64,000 bases of DNA, taken from contig JAXMGT010000001.1 of assembly GCA_046347155.1 (NCBI GenBank), positions 62,001 through 126,000 on the forward strand, read 5' to 3'. Below are positions 16,906 to 24,682 of this stretch, piece after piece. Below the pieces are notes generated by a model. The model saw nothing but the letters and a program-made list of their open reading frames with translations. It did not search any database and was not told the DNA's origin. The DNA comes from RPQJ01 sp046347155. Lineage in GTDB: Bacteria > Pseudomonadota > Gammaproteobacteria > Steroidobacterales > Steroidobacteraceae. The translations under genes and the position numbers were made by a program. How positions within the stretch are numbered: position 1 is the stretch's first letter; each line of letters begins with the position of its first letter.

Positions 16906-17906
16906 GCGCGTGCGTCCGCGGGCGGCCAGAGGTAGCGCAGCAGCGCGAGGACGGCGAGCAGCAGCAGCGCCGCGACCGTGTTGTGCGCGGTCGCGAGCGA
17001 AAGCGGGAAGCCCCTGACCACCATCAGCGGTCCGACGACGATCTGAGCGACGAGCGCCGCGCCGACCGCGAGGCCGGCCCGTCGCACGGCGGCGGAACTG
17101 CCGCGCCGCGCGGCCCGCCACGCGAGCAGCCCGAGCACGCACGCGGTCGCGAGCGCGCCGAGGCGGTGCGTGTAGTGGATCGCGATCCGGGCCGGGTGGT
17201 CGAGCACGCCGCCCTCGTAGTCGATGCCGAGCCCGCGCCACAGCACGAACGCGTCCTTGAAATCCATCTCGGGCCAGTAGGACGCCTGGCAGGTCGGGAA
17301 GTCGGGGCAGGCGACCGCCGCGTAGTTCGTGCTGGTCCAGCCGCCGAGCAGGATCTGCATCACGAGCACGACGAGCCCGGCGACCGCGAACCGGCGCAGG
17401 CCGCGCTCGGATTCGGGGCGCGGGAGCCCGCGCGCGTCGAGCGACATCCACCACAGCAGCGACAGCGTCGTGAGGCCGCCCACGAGGTGCGCCGTGACGA
17501 TCAGCGGTTTCAGGAGCAGCGTCACGGTCCACATGCCGAGCAGCGCCTGGAGCGCCACGATCATCACGAGCAGCCCGGGGAGCCGCTGCGGCTGCGCCGG
17601 GTCGCGCCGGTTCGCGAAGGCGAACACCGCGACGCCGAGGATCACGAGCCCGAGCGTGCCGGCGAAGTAGCGGTGCACCATCTCCTTCAGCGCCTTCTCC
17701 GGCTCGAGCGGGCGGTCCGGGTAGGCGGCGTTCGCCGCGTCGGCGTTGTCGACGGCCTGGCCGACCGTCAGGTGGCCGTAGCAGCCGGGCCAGTCGGGGC
17801 AGCCGAGCCCGGCGTTGCCGAGCCGCGTCCACGCGCCGAGCGCGACGACGCAGAGGGCGAGCAGCGCGCCCGCGAGACAGAGACGCCGGAACGAGGTGAG
17901 TGTCAT
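16902..17906 (-). CDS. ctaA: Heme A synthase (COX15/CtaA family)
   Basis: Membrane enzyme of 334 aa that oxidises the C8 methyl of heme O to a formyl group to make heme A for aa3 oxidases. Helices and heme-binding His candidates are visible in EKALKEMVHRYFAGTLGL, TAHLVGGLTT, AIHYTHRLGALA and LATAHNTVAAL, matching the four conserved His positions of the family. Segment WPGCYGHL near the N-terminus and a Cys pair (VACPDFPTCQ) are also typical. It starts 4 bp after the SCO-like gene and its stop overlaps the cyoE start. Confidence 0.94.
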   Translation of the reverse strand: MTLTSFRRLCLAGALLALCVVALGAWTRLGNAGLGCPDWPGCYGHLTVGQAVDNADAANAAYPDRPLEPEKALKEMVHRYFAGTLGLVILGVAVFAFANRRDPAQPQRLPGLLVMIVALQALLGMWTVTLLLKPLIVTAHLVGGLTTLSLLWWMSLDARGLPRPESERGLRRFAVAGLVVLVMQILLGGWTSTNYAAVACPDFPTCQASYWPEMDFKDAFVLWRGLGIDYEGGVLDHPARIAIHYTHRLGALATACVLGLLAWRAARRGSSAAVRRAGLAVGAALVAQIVVGPLMVVRGFPLSLATAHNTVAALLLLAVLALLRYLWPPADARA

Positions 17907-17910
17907 GGTG

Positions 17911-18528
17911 TCAACCGATGTGCGAAAGCCTGAGCAATTTCTGCAGGTCCGTGAGCAGCGACTTGTCGGGCGCGTCGGCCGGGTAGCTCATGAACAGGTT
18001 GCCGAGCGGGTCGACGAGGTAGAGCCGCCCGGCCGTCGTGACCGGCCCGTCCGCGTAGGCCGGGAACGCCTCGAGCAGCTGCGCGCCCTCCTTGCCGGTC
18101 GGGATCGCGACGATCAGGTCCGGGTGCTCCTGTTCGATGTACCCGTAGTCGCAGCAGGTGCCGGTGACCAGGAACACCCGGCGCACGCGTCCCGCGTCCT
18201 TGCTGAGCGCGATCCGCGACTGGCGCGACAGGTACAGCGCCTTCCTGCAGCGCTCGTCGCAGCCGCCGTCGCCGACGTAGACGATGCTCCACTGGCCGTG
18301 CAGCACGTCGCCGACGACCGGCGATCCGCCGGTGATCGGCATGTCGGTCGCCGGCAGTGGTCGCGGCGGGTCGAGCAGCTGGCCCTTGTTCGTCGAGCCG
18401 TGCGGACGCCAGCCGTCGCTGCCGTAATAGAGCCAGAAGGCCACGGCCAGCGGCACGAGAAACAGCGCGGCGAGCGCGAGCATCTGGCGTCGGCCGCGAC
18501 GCACGGCATTCGGGTCGGGAGCGTTCAT
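17911..18528 (-). CDS. SCO1/SenC-like membrane-anchored thioredoxin-fold protein
   Basis: 205-aa protein with one N-terminal membrane anchor (about residues 15-35) and a periplasmic thioredoxin-like domain. It has the CxxxC copper motif of SCO proteins (C90-DER-C94) in VYVGDGGCDERCRKALYLSRQ, and a second Cys pair (GTCCDYG) about 30 residues later. It sits between surf1 (ATGA overlap) and ctaA, so a role in copper delivery to the CuA site or thiol redox control during oxidase assembly is inferred. It is shorter and more diverged than canonical ScoI, so the exact function is open. Confidence 0.8.
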   Translation of the reverse strand: MNAPDPNAVRRGRRQMLALAALFLVPLAVAFWLYYGSDGWRPHGSTNKGQLLDPPRPLPATDMPITGGSPVVGDVLHGQWSIVYVGDGGCDERCRKALYLSRQSRIALSKDAGRVRRVFLVTGTCCDYGYIEQEHPDLIVAIPTGKEGAQLLEAFPAYADGPVTTAGRLYLVDPLGNLFMSYPADAPDKSLLTDLQKLLRLSHIG

Positions 18529-19277
18529 GTCGGGTGGTCGGTGTCCGGGTGACCCGGCTGGAGTGCGGTCGCGACGAAGGCGGCGAGCACGACCAGCGCA
18601 AGGGCCAGCCATTGTATCGCGTAGCCGAGGTGGCGTTCGGGCGGGAAGCCGAGCGCCGGCCGCCAGACCCGCTCGTAGCCGTCCGGCTGGTCCGCGTCGA
18701 GCAGCACGATCCGCGGCTCGACCGGCTCGCCGAGCGCGGCCTCGAGGTCGGCCTGGACCGGGAAGTTGAGCACCAGCGGCCAGCCGGCCTCGCCCGGGGC
18801 CCGCGCCTCGCCGAGCCTGAGCCCGGGCACCGGCAGCCGGTCGAGCCGGCCGGTCACGGATCTCGGGGCGTCGGCGACCGTCACCGCGGGCAGGTGGGTG
18901 CGATCCGGCCCGAGCGGCACCCAGCCGCGGTCGACGATCACGAGCGGACCGCCGCCCTCGGGCCGGAACGGCGTGAGCACCCGGTAGCCCGCCTGACCCG
19001 TGGACGAGGGCATGTTGTCGAGCAGCACCTGCCGGGCGGGCTCGTAACGGCCGGCCACCGTGACGTGCTGGTAGCGCGGTCGGTCGGCCAGCGTGCCGAC
19101 CGTGAGCGGCGCGGGCTCGCCGCCGCCGGCGTCGAACGCGGCGATCAGCGCCTCCTTCTCGCGCGCGCGACCGAGCTGCCAGTGCGCGAGCGCCAGGCAT
19201 CCCGCGGTCGCGAGGACCGCGAGCGCCACGGCCCAGGGGCGCGGCGCGAAGCGACGCCGGGGGGACGACCCGCTCAT
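18525..19277 (-). CDS. SURF1 family cytochrome oxidase assembly protein
   Basis: 250-aa SURF1-like protein with an N-terminal helix (RPWAVALAVLATAGCLALAHWQL) and a C-terminal helix (YAIQWLALALVVLAAFVA) flanking a periplasmic domain, the standard SURF1 layout. Conserved pieces include HWQLGRAREKEALI and VIVDRGWVPLG. SURF1 helps insert heme A into subunit I. It is the first gene of surf1-SCO-ctaA-cyoE, and its start codon overlaps the -10 element of the divergent DUF2909 gene. Confidence 0.92.
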   Translation of the reverse strand: MSGSSPRRRFAPRPWAVALAVLATAGCLALAHWQLGRAREKEALIAAFDAGGGEPAPLTVGTLADRPRYQHVTVAGRYEPARQVLLDNMPSSTGQAGYRVLTPFRPEGGGPLVIVDRGWVPLGPDRTHLPAVTVADAPRSVTGRLDRLPVPGLRLGEARAPGEAGWPLVLNFPVQADLEAALGEPVEPRIVLLDADQPDGYERVWRPALGFPPERHLGYAIQWLALALVVLAAFVATALQPGHPDTDHPT

Positions 19278-19278
19278 C

Positions 19279-19284
19279 TATAAT
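19279..19284 (+). promoter_or_regulatory. Consensus TATAAT -10 for the DUF2909 gene
   Basis: Perfect TATAAT 30 nt upstream of the DUF2909 ATG, immediately next to the divergent surf1 start codon (19275-19277). No recognisable -35 lies at the right distance, so this may be an activator-dependent or weak promoter. Confidence 0.45.
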
Positions 19285-19313
19285 CGCGGCCTCCCGTCGC
19301 CGCGCGGTCCCCG

Positions 19314-19517
19314 ATGAAATTCTTCATCCTGCTCGTGTTCCTCGGCATCCTCGCGAGCCTCGGCTCGGCGCTGGTGGCCCTCGTGCGCGACGACGGCCAG
19401 TCGGGCCGGATGGTGCGCGCGCTCAGCTGGCGCATCGGCCTGTCGGTGGTGCTGTTCATCCTGCTCCTGCTCGCGTGGCGAGCCGGGATGATCGCGCCGC
19501 ACGACATCGGCGGCTGA
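19314..19517 (+). CDS. DUF2909 twin-transmembrane small protein
   Basis: 67-aa protein of two membrane helices (FFILLVFLGILASLGSALVALV and IGLSVVLFILLLLAWRAG) joined by a short charged loop RDDGQSGRMVRALSWR. This layout and the site between coxC and surf1 match the DUF2909 twin-transmembrane proteins of cytochrome oxidase clusters. It runs opposite to its neighbours: divergent from surf1 by 36 bp and convergent with coxC. No clear Shine-Dalgarno sequence precedes the ATG. A part in oxidase assembly is inferred from context only. Confidence 0.8.
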   Translation: MKFFILLVFLGILASLGSALVALVRDDGQSGRMVRALSWRIGLSVVLFILLLLAWRAGMIAPHDIGG

Positions 19518-19574
19518 CCCGCGCGATTGTACCGGCCCGGGCCGCGCGTCCACCCACGGTACCCCGGAAAGGAA

Positions 19575-19596
19575 ACGGCCGCCCGGAGGCGGCCGT
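19575..19596. terminator. Hairpin terminator between coxC and the DUF2909 gene
   Basis: A 9-bp perfect stem (acggccgcc / ggcggccgt) with a cgga loop lies between the convergent genes. On the minus strand the stem is followed by TTTCCTTTCC, giving a fair intrinsic terminator for coxC; the plus-strand tail (ctcgcatcgtc) is weaker. Confidence 0.7.
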
Positions 19597-19655
19597 CTCG
19601 CATCGTCCCGCCCGGCCCGGCGACCGTCGGTCGCCCGCGGCGGGCCGGTCGCGCC

Positions 19656-20537
19656 TCACATCCAGTAGACGAAGATGTAGAGGCCGAGCCACACGACGTC
19701 GACGAAGTGCCAGTACCAGGCCACCCCCTCGAACGCGAAGTGGTGCTCGGGCGTGAAGTGGCCCTTCAGCACCCGGAGCCAGATCACGGTCAGCATGATC
19801 GCGCCGATCGTCACGTGCAGGCCGTGGAAGCCCGTCAGCATGAAGAACGTCGATCCGTACACGCCGGTGTCGAGCCGGAGGTTCATCACCTCGTAGGCGT
19901 GGTGGTACTCGTAGGCCTGGAAGCCGACGAACACGAAGCCGAGCAGGAACGTGAGCGCGAGGAACAGCTTCAGCGTCCCGCGGTGGCCCGCGCGCAGCGC
20001 GTGGTGCGCGATCGTGATCGTGACGCCCGAGGTGAGCAGCAGCGCCGTGTTGATGCTCGGGATGCCGATTCCGTGCATCGGGTGGAACTCGCCGCCGACG
20101 TGACCGGGGCCGTCGCTCGGCCAGCCGCCCTCGAAGCCGGGCCACAGCAGCAGGTTCGTGAGCGACTTGGAGCCCTCGCCGCCGAGCCAAGGCACCGACA
20201 GCTCGTGCGTGTAGTACAGCGCGCCGAAGAACGCCGCGAAGAACATCACCTCGGAGAAGATGAACCACATCATCCCCATCCGGAACGAACGGTCGACGCC
20301 CGCGTTGTAGAGGCCCTGCTGGTTCTCGCCGATCACGGTCCCGAACCAGCCGAAGAACATGAACGCGACGAGCGACAGCCCGAAGCAGAAGATCCACGGC
20401 CCCGCCGCGAGGCCGTTCAGCCAGCTCGAGGCGCCGATCATCGTCGTGAACAACGAGACCGACCCGACGATCGGCCAGTGACTGCCGTGCGGGATGTAGT
20501 ACTTGTCGCCGCCGTGGGCGGCCTGTGCGTGGGCCAT
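19656..20537 (-). CDS. coxC: Cytochrome c oxidase subunit III
   Basis: Polytopic subunit of 293 aa with about seven membrane helices, stabilising the catalytic core of the aa3 oxidase. Characteristic segments are KYYIPHGSHWPIVGS at the N-terminus, WFIFSEVMFFAAFF (conserved Glu in a helix) and FHGLHVTIGAIMLTVIW, ending FVDVVWLGLYIFVYWM. The ATG at 20537 (MAHAQAAHGGDKYYIP) was chosen over an in-frame upstream start because it begins at the conserved family N-terminus. Last gene of coxB-coxA-small ORF-ctaG-coxC. Confidence 0.95.
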   Translation of the reverse strand: MAHAQAAHGGDKYYIPHGSHWPIVGSVSLFTTMIGASSWLNGLAAGPWIFCFGLSLVAFMFFGWFGTVIGENQQGLYNAGVDRSFRMGMMWFIFSEVMFFAAFFGALYYTHELSVPWLGGEGSKSLTNLLLWPGFEGGWPSDGPGHVGGEFHPMHGIGIPSINTALLLTSGVTITIAHHALRAGHRGTLKLFLALTFLLGFVFVGFQAYEYHHAYEVMNLRLDTGVYGSTFFMLTGFHGLHVTIGAIMLTVIWLRVLKGHFTPEHHFAFEGVAWYWHFVDVVWLGLYIFVYWM

Positions 20538-20603
20538 GGGCGCGTGCCCTCCTGTTCTTTCGTATCCGTCAACGCCGGCCCGTGCCGGCAAACCAGTCGG
20601 TCC

Positions 20604-21143
20604 TCAGCGTGCCGCCACCGTCTGCGTCGGCAGCACGTACATCGAATAGGCCAGCGTCATCCGGTCGACCTCGGCGGGCAGGTCCGGGCTCACGATGAAC
20701 CGCACCGTGAACTCGCGCTCCTCCGACGCCCCGAAAGACTGCGGGGTGAAGCAGAAGCACTCGGTCTTCTGCAGGTACTTCGCCGTCGTGATCGGCGCGA
20801 CGGCCGGGACGGCCTGCGCCACGACCGGCCGCGACGACAGGTTCCGGATCCGGAACTTCGCCTCGGTGAGCCGGCCCGGCTGCAGCACCACGTCGCGCGC
20901 CTCGGGCACGAGCTCGAAGTCGCCGCCCGCCGGCACCAGGGACGCGAACTCGAGCGTGACCCGGCGGCCGGCGCCGGCCTCGCTCACCCGCGCCGCGGCC
21001 GGCGTGTCGTTCACCCGGATGCCCGCGGCCTCGCAGACCACCCGGTACAGCGGCACCAGTGCGAATCCGAACGCGAAGGCACCCGCGACCATCACGAGCA
21101 GGCTCCTCGTGAGCGAACGGTTCGCGGCGCGCCCGGCGTCCAC
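20604..21143 (-). CDS. ctaG: Cytochrome c oxidase assembly protein CtaG (Cox11)
   Basis: 179-aa copper chaperone for the CuB centre of subunit I. It has one N-terminal membrane helix (LLVMVAGAFAFGFALVPLYRVVC) and the diagnostic Cox11 copper motif CFCF in KTECFCFTPQSF. A GTG start at 21143 follows the 41-codon small gene by one base. It lies between coxA and coxC, as usual in proteobacteria. Family identity is secure. Confidence 0.95.
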   Translation of the reverse strand: MDAGRAANRSLTRSLLVMVAGAFAFGFALVPLYRVVCEAAGIRVNDTPAAARVSEAGAGRRVTLEFASLVPAGGDFELVPEARDVVLQPGRLTEAKFRIRNLSSRPVVAQAVPAVAPITTAKYLQKTECFCFTPQSFGASEEREFTVRFIVSPDLPAEVDRMTLAYSMYVLPTQTVAAR

Positions 21144-21144
21144 G

Positions 21145-21270
21145 TCAGTGCTGCGCCTTGATGACGCCCGAGGCGATGAACGCGACGTAGATCGCGAGCG
21201 CCACCACCGTCAGGATGATCGTGGTCCTGCGGATGCCGCGACGCTGCTCGTCGGTCGGTCCGGGCGTCAT
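21145..21270 (-). CDS. Small cytochrome oxidase-associated membrane protein (41 aa)
   Basis: A 41-codon gene between coxA and ctaG, MTPGPTDEQRRGIRRTT followed by one hydrophobic helix (IILTVVALAIYVAFIASGVI) and KAQH. Its ATG is 11 bp after the coxA stop, and its stop lies one base before the ctaG GTG. Size, single helix and position match the small assembly proteins found between coxA and ctaG in other proteobacterial clusters. It is too short for most gene finders. Function beyond an assumed assembly role is unknown. Confidence 0.75.
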   Translation of the reverse strand: MTPGPTDEQRRGIRRTTIILTVVALAIYVAFIASGVIKAQH

Positions 21271-21281
21271 GGCCGGGTCGC

Positions 21282-22886
21282 TCACTTGACGACCGGGGCT
21301 TCTTCGAATGTGTGGTACGGCGCCGGCGACGGCACGGTCCACTCGAGGCCTTCCATCCGCGCGTCGTCCCACACCTTCGCGCTCGCCTTCGCGCCGCCGC
21401 GGACGCACTTGACGATCAGCGCGACGAACAGCAGCTGCGAGAGCCCGAAGCCGAACGCGCCGATCGAGGACACCATGTTCCAGTCGGTGAACTGCGTCGA
21501 GTAGTCCGGGATGCGGCGCGGCATGCCGGCGAGGCCGAGGAAGTGCTGCGGGAAGAACAGCACGTTCACGAAGATCGCCGAGGCCCAGAAGTGCACCTTC
21601 GCGAGCTTCATGTCGTACATGTGGCCCGTCCACTTCGGCAGCCAGTAGTACACGCCCGCCTGGATCGCGAACACCGCGCCCGGCACCAGCACGTAGTGGA
21701 AGTGCGCGACGATGAAGTAGGTGTCGTGGTACTGGAAGTCCACCGGTGCGATGGCCATCATCAGGCCCGAGAACCCGCCGATCGTGAACAGGAACAGGAA
21801 CGCGAGCGCGAACAGCATCGGCGGCTCGAAGCTGAGCGAGCCCTTCCACATCGTCGCGGTCCAGTTGAACACCTTCACGCCGGTCGGCACGGCGATCAGC
21901 ATCGTCGAGAGCATGAAGAACATCTCGCCCGCGAGCGGCATGCCGACCGTGAACATGTGGTGCGCCCACACGATGAACGACAGGAACGCGATCGAGGCGG
22001 TCGCGTAGACCATCGCGTCGTAGCCGAACAGCGGCTTGCGCGAGAACGCCGGGATGATCTCCGAGACGATCCCGAACGCCGGCAGGATCATGATGTAGAC
22101 CTCGGGGTGCCCGAAGAACCAGAACACGTGCTGGTAGAGCACCGGGTCGCCGCCGCCCGCGGCCGCGAAGAACGTCGTGCCGAAGAAGTGGTCGGTGAGC
22201 AGCATCGTCACGGCGCCGGCGAACACCGGCATCACGGCGATCAGCAGGTACGCGGTGATGAGCCAGGTCCACGGGAACAGCGGCATCTTGAGCAGCGTCA
22301 TGCCCGGCGCGCGCATGTTCATGATCGTGACGATGATGTTGATCGCACCCATGATCGACGAGGCGCCGGCCAGGTGGATCGCGAAGATCGCGAGCGGCAG
22401 CGCGTCGCCGGTCTGCAGCACGAGCGGCGGGTAGAGCGTCCAGCCCGAGGCGGGGCCGCCGCCCGGCATGAACAGCGACAGGATCAGCAGCGAGAACGCC
22501 GCGACCAGCAGCCAGAAGCTGAAGTTGTTCATGCGCGGCAGCGCCATGTCCGGCGCGCCGACCTGCAGCGGGATCATCCAGTTCGCGAGGCCGACCGTCG
22601 CGGGCATCACGGCGCCGAACACCATGATCAGCGCGTGCACGGTCGTCATCGTGTTGAAGAAGCCCGGGTCGACGAGCTGCATGCCCGGCTGGAAGAGCTC
22701 CGCGCGGATGACGAGCGCCATCGTGCCGCCGGTCAGGAACATGATCAGGCTGAACACCAGGTACATCGTGCCGATGTCCTTGTGGTTCGTCGTGGTCAGC
22801 CAGCGCATGATCCCCTTCGCGGGGCCGTGGTCGTGGTCGTGGTGCTCGTGGGCGGCACCGAGGGCGTGGGTGTGCGTCGCGCTCAT
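21282..22886 (-). CDS. coxA: Cytochrome c oxidase subunit I (aa3 type)
   Basis: Catalytic heme-copper oxidase subunit of 534 aa with twelve helices holding heme a and the a3-CuB centre. FWFFGHPEVYIMILP contains the GHPEV signature of type A1 oxidases (D-channel Glu) and a CuB His ligand; WAHHMFTVG supplies the CuB His pair; HFHYVLVPGA holds His ligands of the hemes. The ATG at 22886 gives a His-rich start (MSATHTHALGAAHEHHDHDHG), an unusual cytosolic tail. It begins 8 bp after coxB ends. Upstream in-frame extension overlaps coxB and was rejected. Confidence 0.96.
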   Translation of the reverse strand: MSATHTHALGAAHEHHDHDHGPAKGIMRWLTTTNHKDIGTMYLVFSLIMFLTGGTMALVIRAELFQPGMQLVDPGFFNTMTTVHALIMVFGAVMPATVGLANWMIPLQVGAPDMALPRMNNFSFWLLVAAFSLLILSLFMPGGGPASGWTLYPPLVLQTGDALPLAIFAIHLAGASSIMGAINIIVTIMNMRAPGMTLLKMPLFPWTWLITAYLLIAVMPVFAGAVTMLLTDHFFGTTFFAAAGGGDPVLYQHVFWFFGHPEVYIMILPAFGIVSEIIPAFSRKPLFGYDAMVYATASIAFLSFIVWAHHMFTVGMPLAGEMFFMLSTMLIAVPTGVKVFNWTATMWKGSLSFEPPMLFALAFLFLFTIGGFSGLMMAIAPVDFQYHDTYFIVAHFHYVLVPGAVFAIQAGVYYWLPKWTGHMYDMKLAKVHFWASAIFVNVLFFPQHFLGLAGMPRRIPDYSTQFTDWNMVSSIGAFGFGLSQLLFVALIVKCVRGGAKASAKVWDDARMEGLEWTVPSPAPYHTFEEAPVVK

Positions 22887-22894
22887 GGTCTTCG

Positions 22895-23767
22895 TTACTC
22901 CGCGGCGGCGGTCGGGGCCGCCGTCGTCTCGTCGTTCATCGCCACGCGGGTGGCGGGCTGGGCGGCGGCCTGCGCCGCGGCCTTCTGCTGCTCGAGCCAG
23001 GCGTCGAATTCGGCCCGCGGCTTCACCTCGACCACGATCGGCATGAAGCCGTGGTCGCGGCCGCAGAGCTCGACGCACTGGCCGCGGTAGGTGCCCGGCT
23101 TCTCTGCCGTGAACCACAGTTCGTTGATATAGCCCGGGATCGCGTCCTTCTTGATGCCGAAGTCCGGGACCCACCAGCTGTGGATCACGTCTGCGGCGGT
23201 CACGAGCACACGGACCTTGACGCCCTGCGGCACGACGAGCGGCCGGTCCACATTCAGCAGGTAGTTCGGGATCGAGTTCGGGTCGACGCCCGAGTCGAGC
23301 TGGCGGGCAAAGTTGTCCGGCTGGGCGAGCGTCGAGTAGAACGAGACACCCTCGCCGAGGTACTCGTACTGCCACTTCCACTGGTAGCCGGTGACCTTGA
23401 TCGTCAGGTCCGAGTGGCTCGAGTCGTCGATCTTGACGAGCGTCTCGGCCGCCGGGATCGCCATGCCGACCAGGATCAGCACCGGGATGATCGTCCAGAC
23501 GATTTCGGCCTTCGTGCTGTGGTCGAAGTTCGCCGGGACGGCGCCCTTGGACTTACGGAACGTGGCGATCGAATAGATCATCGCCCCGAAGACGGCCACC
23601 GCGATCGCGACGCAGATCCACAGGATCAGCATGTGCAGGCCGTGGATCTCCTTGCTGAGCGGCGTGACGCCGACGCGCAGGTTGAGGTCGGACCAGGCCG
23701 CCAGGGCCGGGGTGCTCGTAGCCAGCAGGGCCGCCCCGGCCGCGAGCGCGCGATTGACCATCTTCAT
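22895..23767 (-). CDS. coxB: Cytochrome c oxidase subunit II
   Basis: CuA-bearing subunit of 290 aa that accepts electrons from cytochrome c. It has a signal peptide (MKMVNRALAAGAALLATS...ALAA), two membrane helices, and a C-terminal cupredoxin domain with IHSWWVPDFGIKKD (first CuA His) and GQCVELCGRDHGFMP (CxxxC, His and Met of CuA). The C-terminus is Ala/Thr-rich. No CxxCH heme motif follows, so it is the heme-less caa-negative form. First gene of the oxidase cluster; a second ATG lies two codons in. Confidence 0.95.
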   Translation of the reverse strand: MKMVNRALAAGAALLATSTPALAAWSDLNLRVGVTPLSKEIHGLHMLILWICVAIAVAVFGAMIYSIATFRKSKGAVPANFDHSTKAEIVWTIIPVLILVGMAIPAAETLVKIDDSSHSDLTIKVTGYQWKWQYEYLGEGVSFYSTLAQPDNFARQLDSGVDPNSIPNYLLNVDRPLVVPQGVKVRVLVTAADVIHSWWVPDFGIKKDAIPGYINELWFTAEKPGTYRGQCVELCGRDHGFMPIVVEVKPRAEFDAWLEQQKAAAQAAAQPATRVAMNDETTAAPTAAAE

Positions 23768-23885
23768 GGGCAGACAAACTCCCGTAACGAAAACCGGCGG
23801 CCTCCCCGGACCGCACAAGGCCCCGGGCGGGCGCTCTGGGGCGTCCGGGACCGGGGATGCGAGGGCCGCGCAGTTTAACCCCCTG

Positions 23886-24611
23886 TCAATTCGGAGGAAA
23901 CACCGACCGGCGGAGCCGCCGGCCGTCGAGTCGGGCCGCGCAGGCCGCGGCGTCGGGCGGCGCCAAAGGCGGGATGACCGCGAGCGGCGGCGCCTCGAGC
24001 AGCCGTTCGAGTGTCGCGAGGTTGTCTTCGAGCCGGTCGTAGCCCGGGTCGATCCGGTTGCCGATCCAGCCCACAAACCGGCTGCGGCCGGTGGCCCGGA
24101 TCGCCTCGAACGTGAGCCGCGCATGGTTCAGGCAGCCGAGCCGGAGCCCGACGACGAGCACGACGCCCATGCCCATGCGCTCGGGCAGGTCGCTCAGGAA
24201 TCCGTCCGGGTGCAACGGCACGCGCCAGCCGCCGGCGCCTTCGACGACCGCGAGGTCGAGCCCGGTGCTCGCACGCTGGTACCAGCCGACCAGGTCGCCG
24301 GGCGAGATCCCGACGCCGGCCTCGCGGGCGGCGAGGTGGGGCGCGATCGCGGGTTCGAAACACCACGGGTTCACGGTCTCGTACGGGAGGTCGACCGCAC
24401 CGGCGGCTGCGAGCGCGAGCGCGTCCTCGTTCCGGAGCCCGGCCGCCGACCGGTGCGCCCCGGAGGCAATCGGCTTCAGGCCGGCGACCCGCAGGCCCGT
24501 GTCCGCAAGTGCCCGGACGATGCCTGCGGCCACGACCGTCTTGCCCACCCCGGTATCGGTGCCGGTGACGAACAGGCCGGGGGCGGGGCGGGCATCCCGA
24601 GCTGGGTCCAT
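23886..24611 (-). CDS. bioD: ATP-dependent dethiobiotin synthetase
   Basis: Cytosolic enzyme of 241 aa that closes the ureido ring of dethiobiotin from DAPA, CO2 and ATP. The P-loop GLFVTGTDTGVGKTVVAAG lies near the N-terminus, followed by KPIASGAHR and the conserved VEGAGGWRVPL segment. The ATG at 24611 (MDPARDARPAPG) is preceded by AAAGGTG as a ribosome site; an in-frame start 14 codons earlier would fall in the promoter region. It ends the bioBFHCD cluster but is separated from bioC by an AT-rich spacer with its own promoter-like signal. Confidence 0.93.
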   Translation of the reverse strand: MDPARDARPAPGLFVTGTDTGVGKTVVAAGIVRALADTGLRVAGLKPIASGAHRSAAGLRNEDALALAAAGAVDLPYETVNPWCFEPAIAPHLAAREAGVGISPGDLVGWYQRASTGLDLAVVEGAGGWRVPLHPDGFLSDLPERMGMGVVLVVGLRLGCLNHARLTFEAIRATGRSRFVGWIGNRIDPGYDRLEDNLATLERLLEAPPLAVIPPLAPPDAAACAARLDGRRLRRSVFPPN

Positions 24612-24624
24612 GGTGTGCACACCT

Positions 24625-24653
24625 TTAATAATGAGAGTCCTGCCTGCAGGCAA
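24625..24653 (-). promoter_or_regulatory. Putative sigma-70 promoter for bioD with flanking palindromes
   Basis: On the minus strand TTGCCT (24653-24648), a 17-nt spacer and TATTAA (24630-24625) precede bioD. Two perfect 12-bp palindromes overlap it: tgcctgcaggca (24641-24652) over the -35, and ggtgtgcacacc (24612-24623) directly against the ATG. They could be operators or mRNA structures; no regulator is identified. Confidence 0.5.
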
Positions 24654-24682
24654 TCAGCCAGATAATCAACAAATAATTTATA

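Noticed and set aside
23866..23889. TTGACA on the minus strand as a coxB promoter
   Set aside because: The hexamer lies over the bioD stop, but no acceptable -10 is found 16-18 nt downstream. The coxB promoter remains unassigned.
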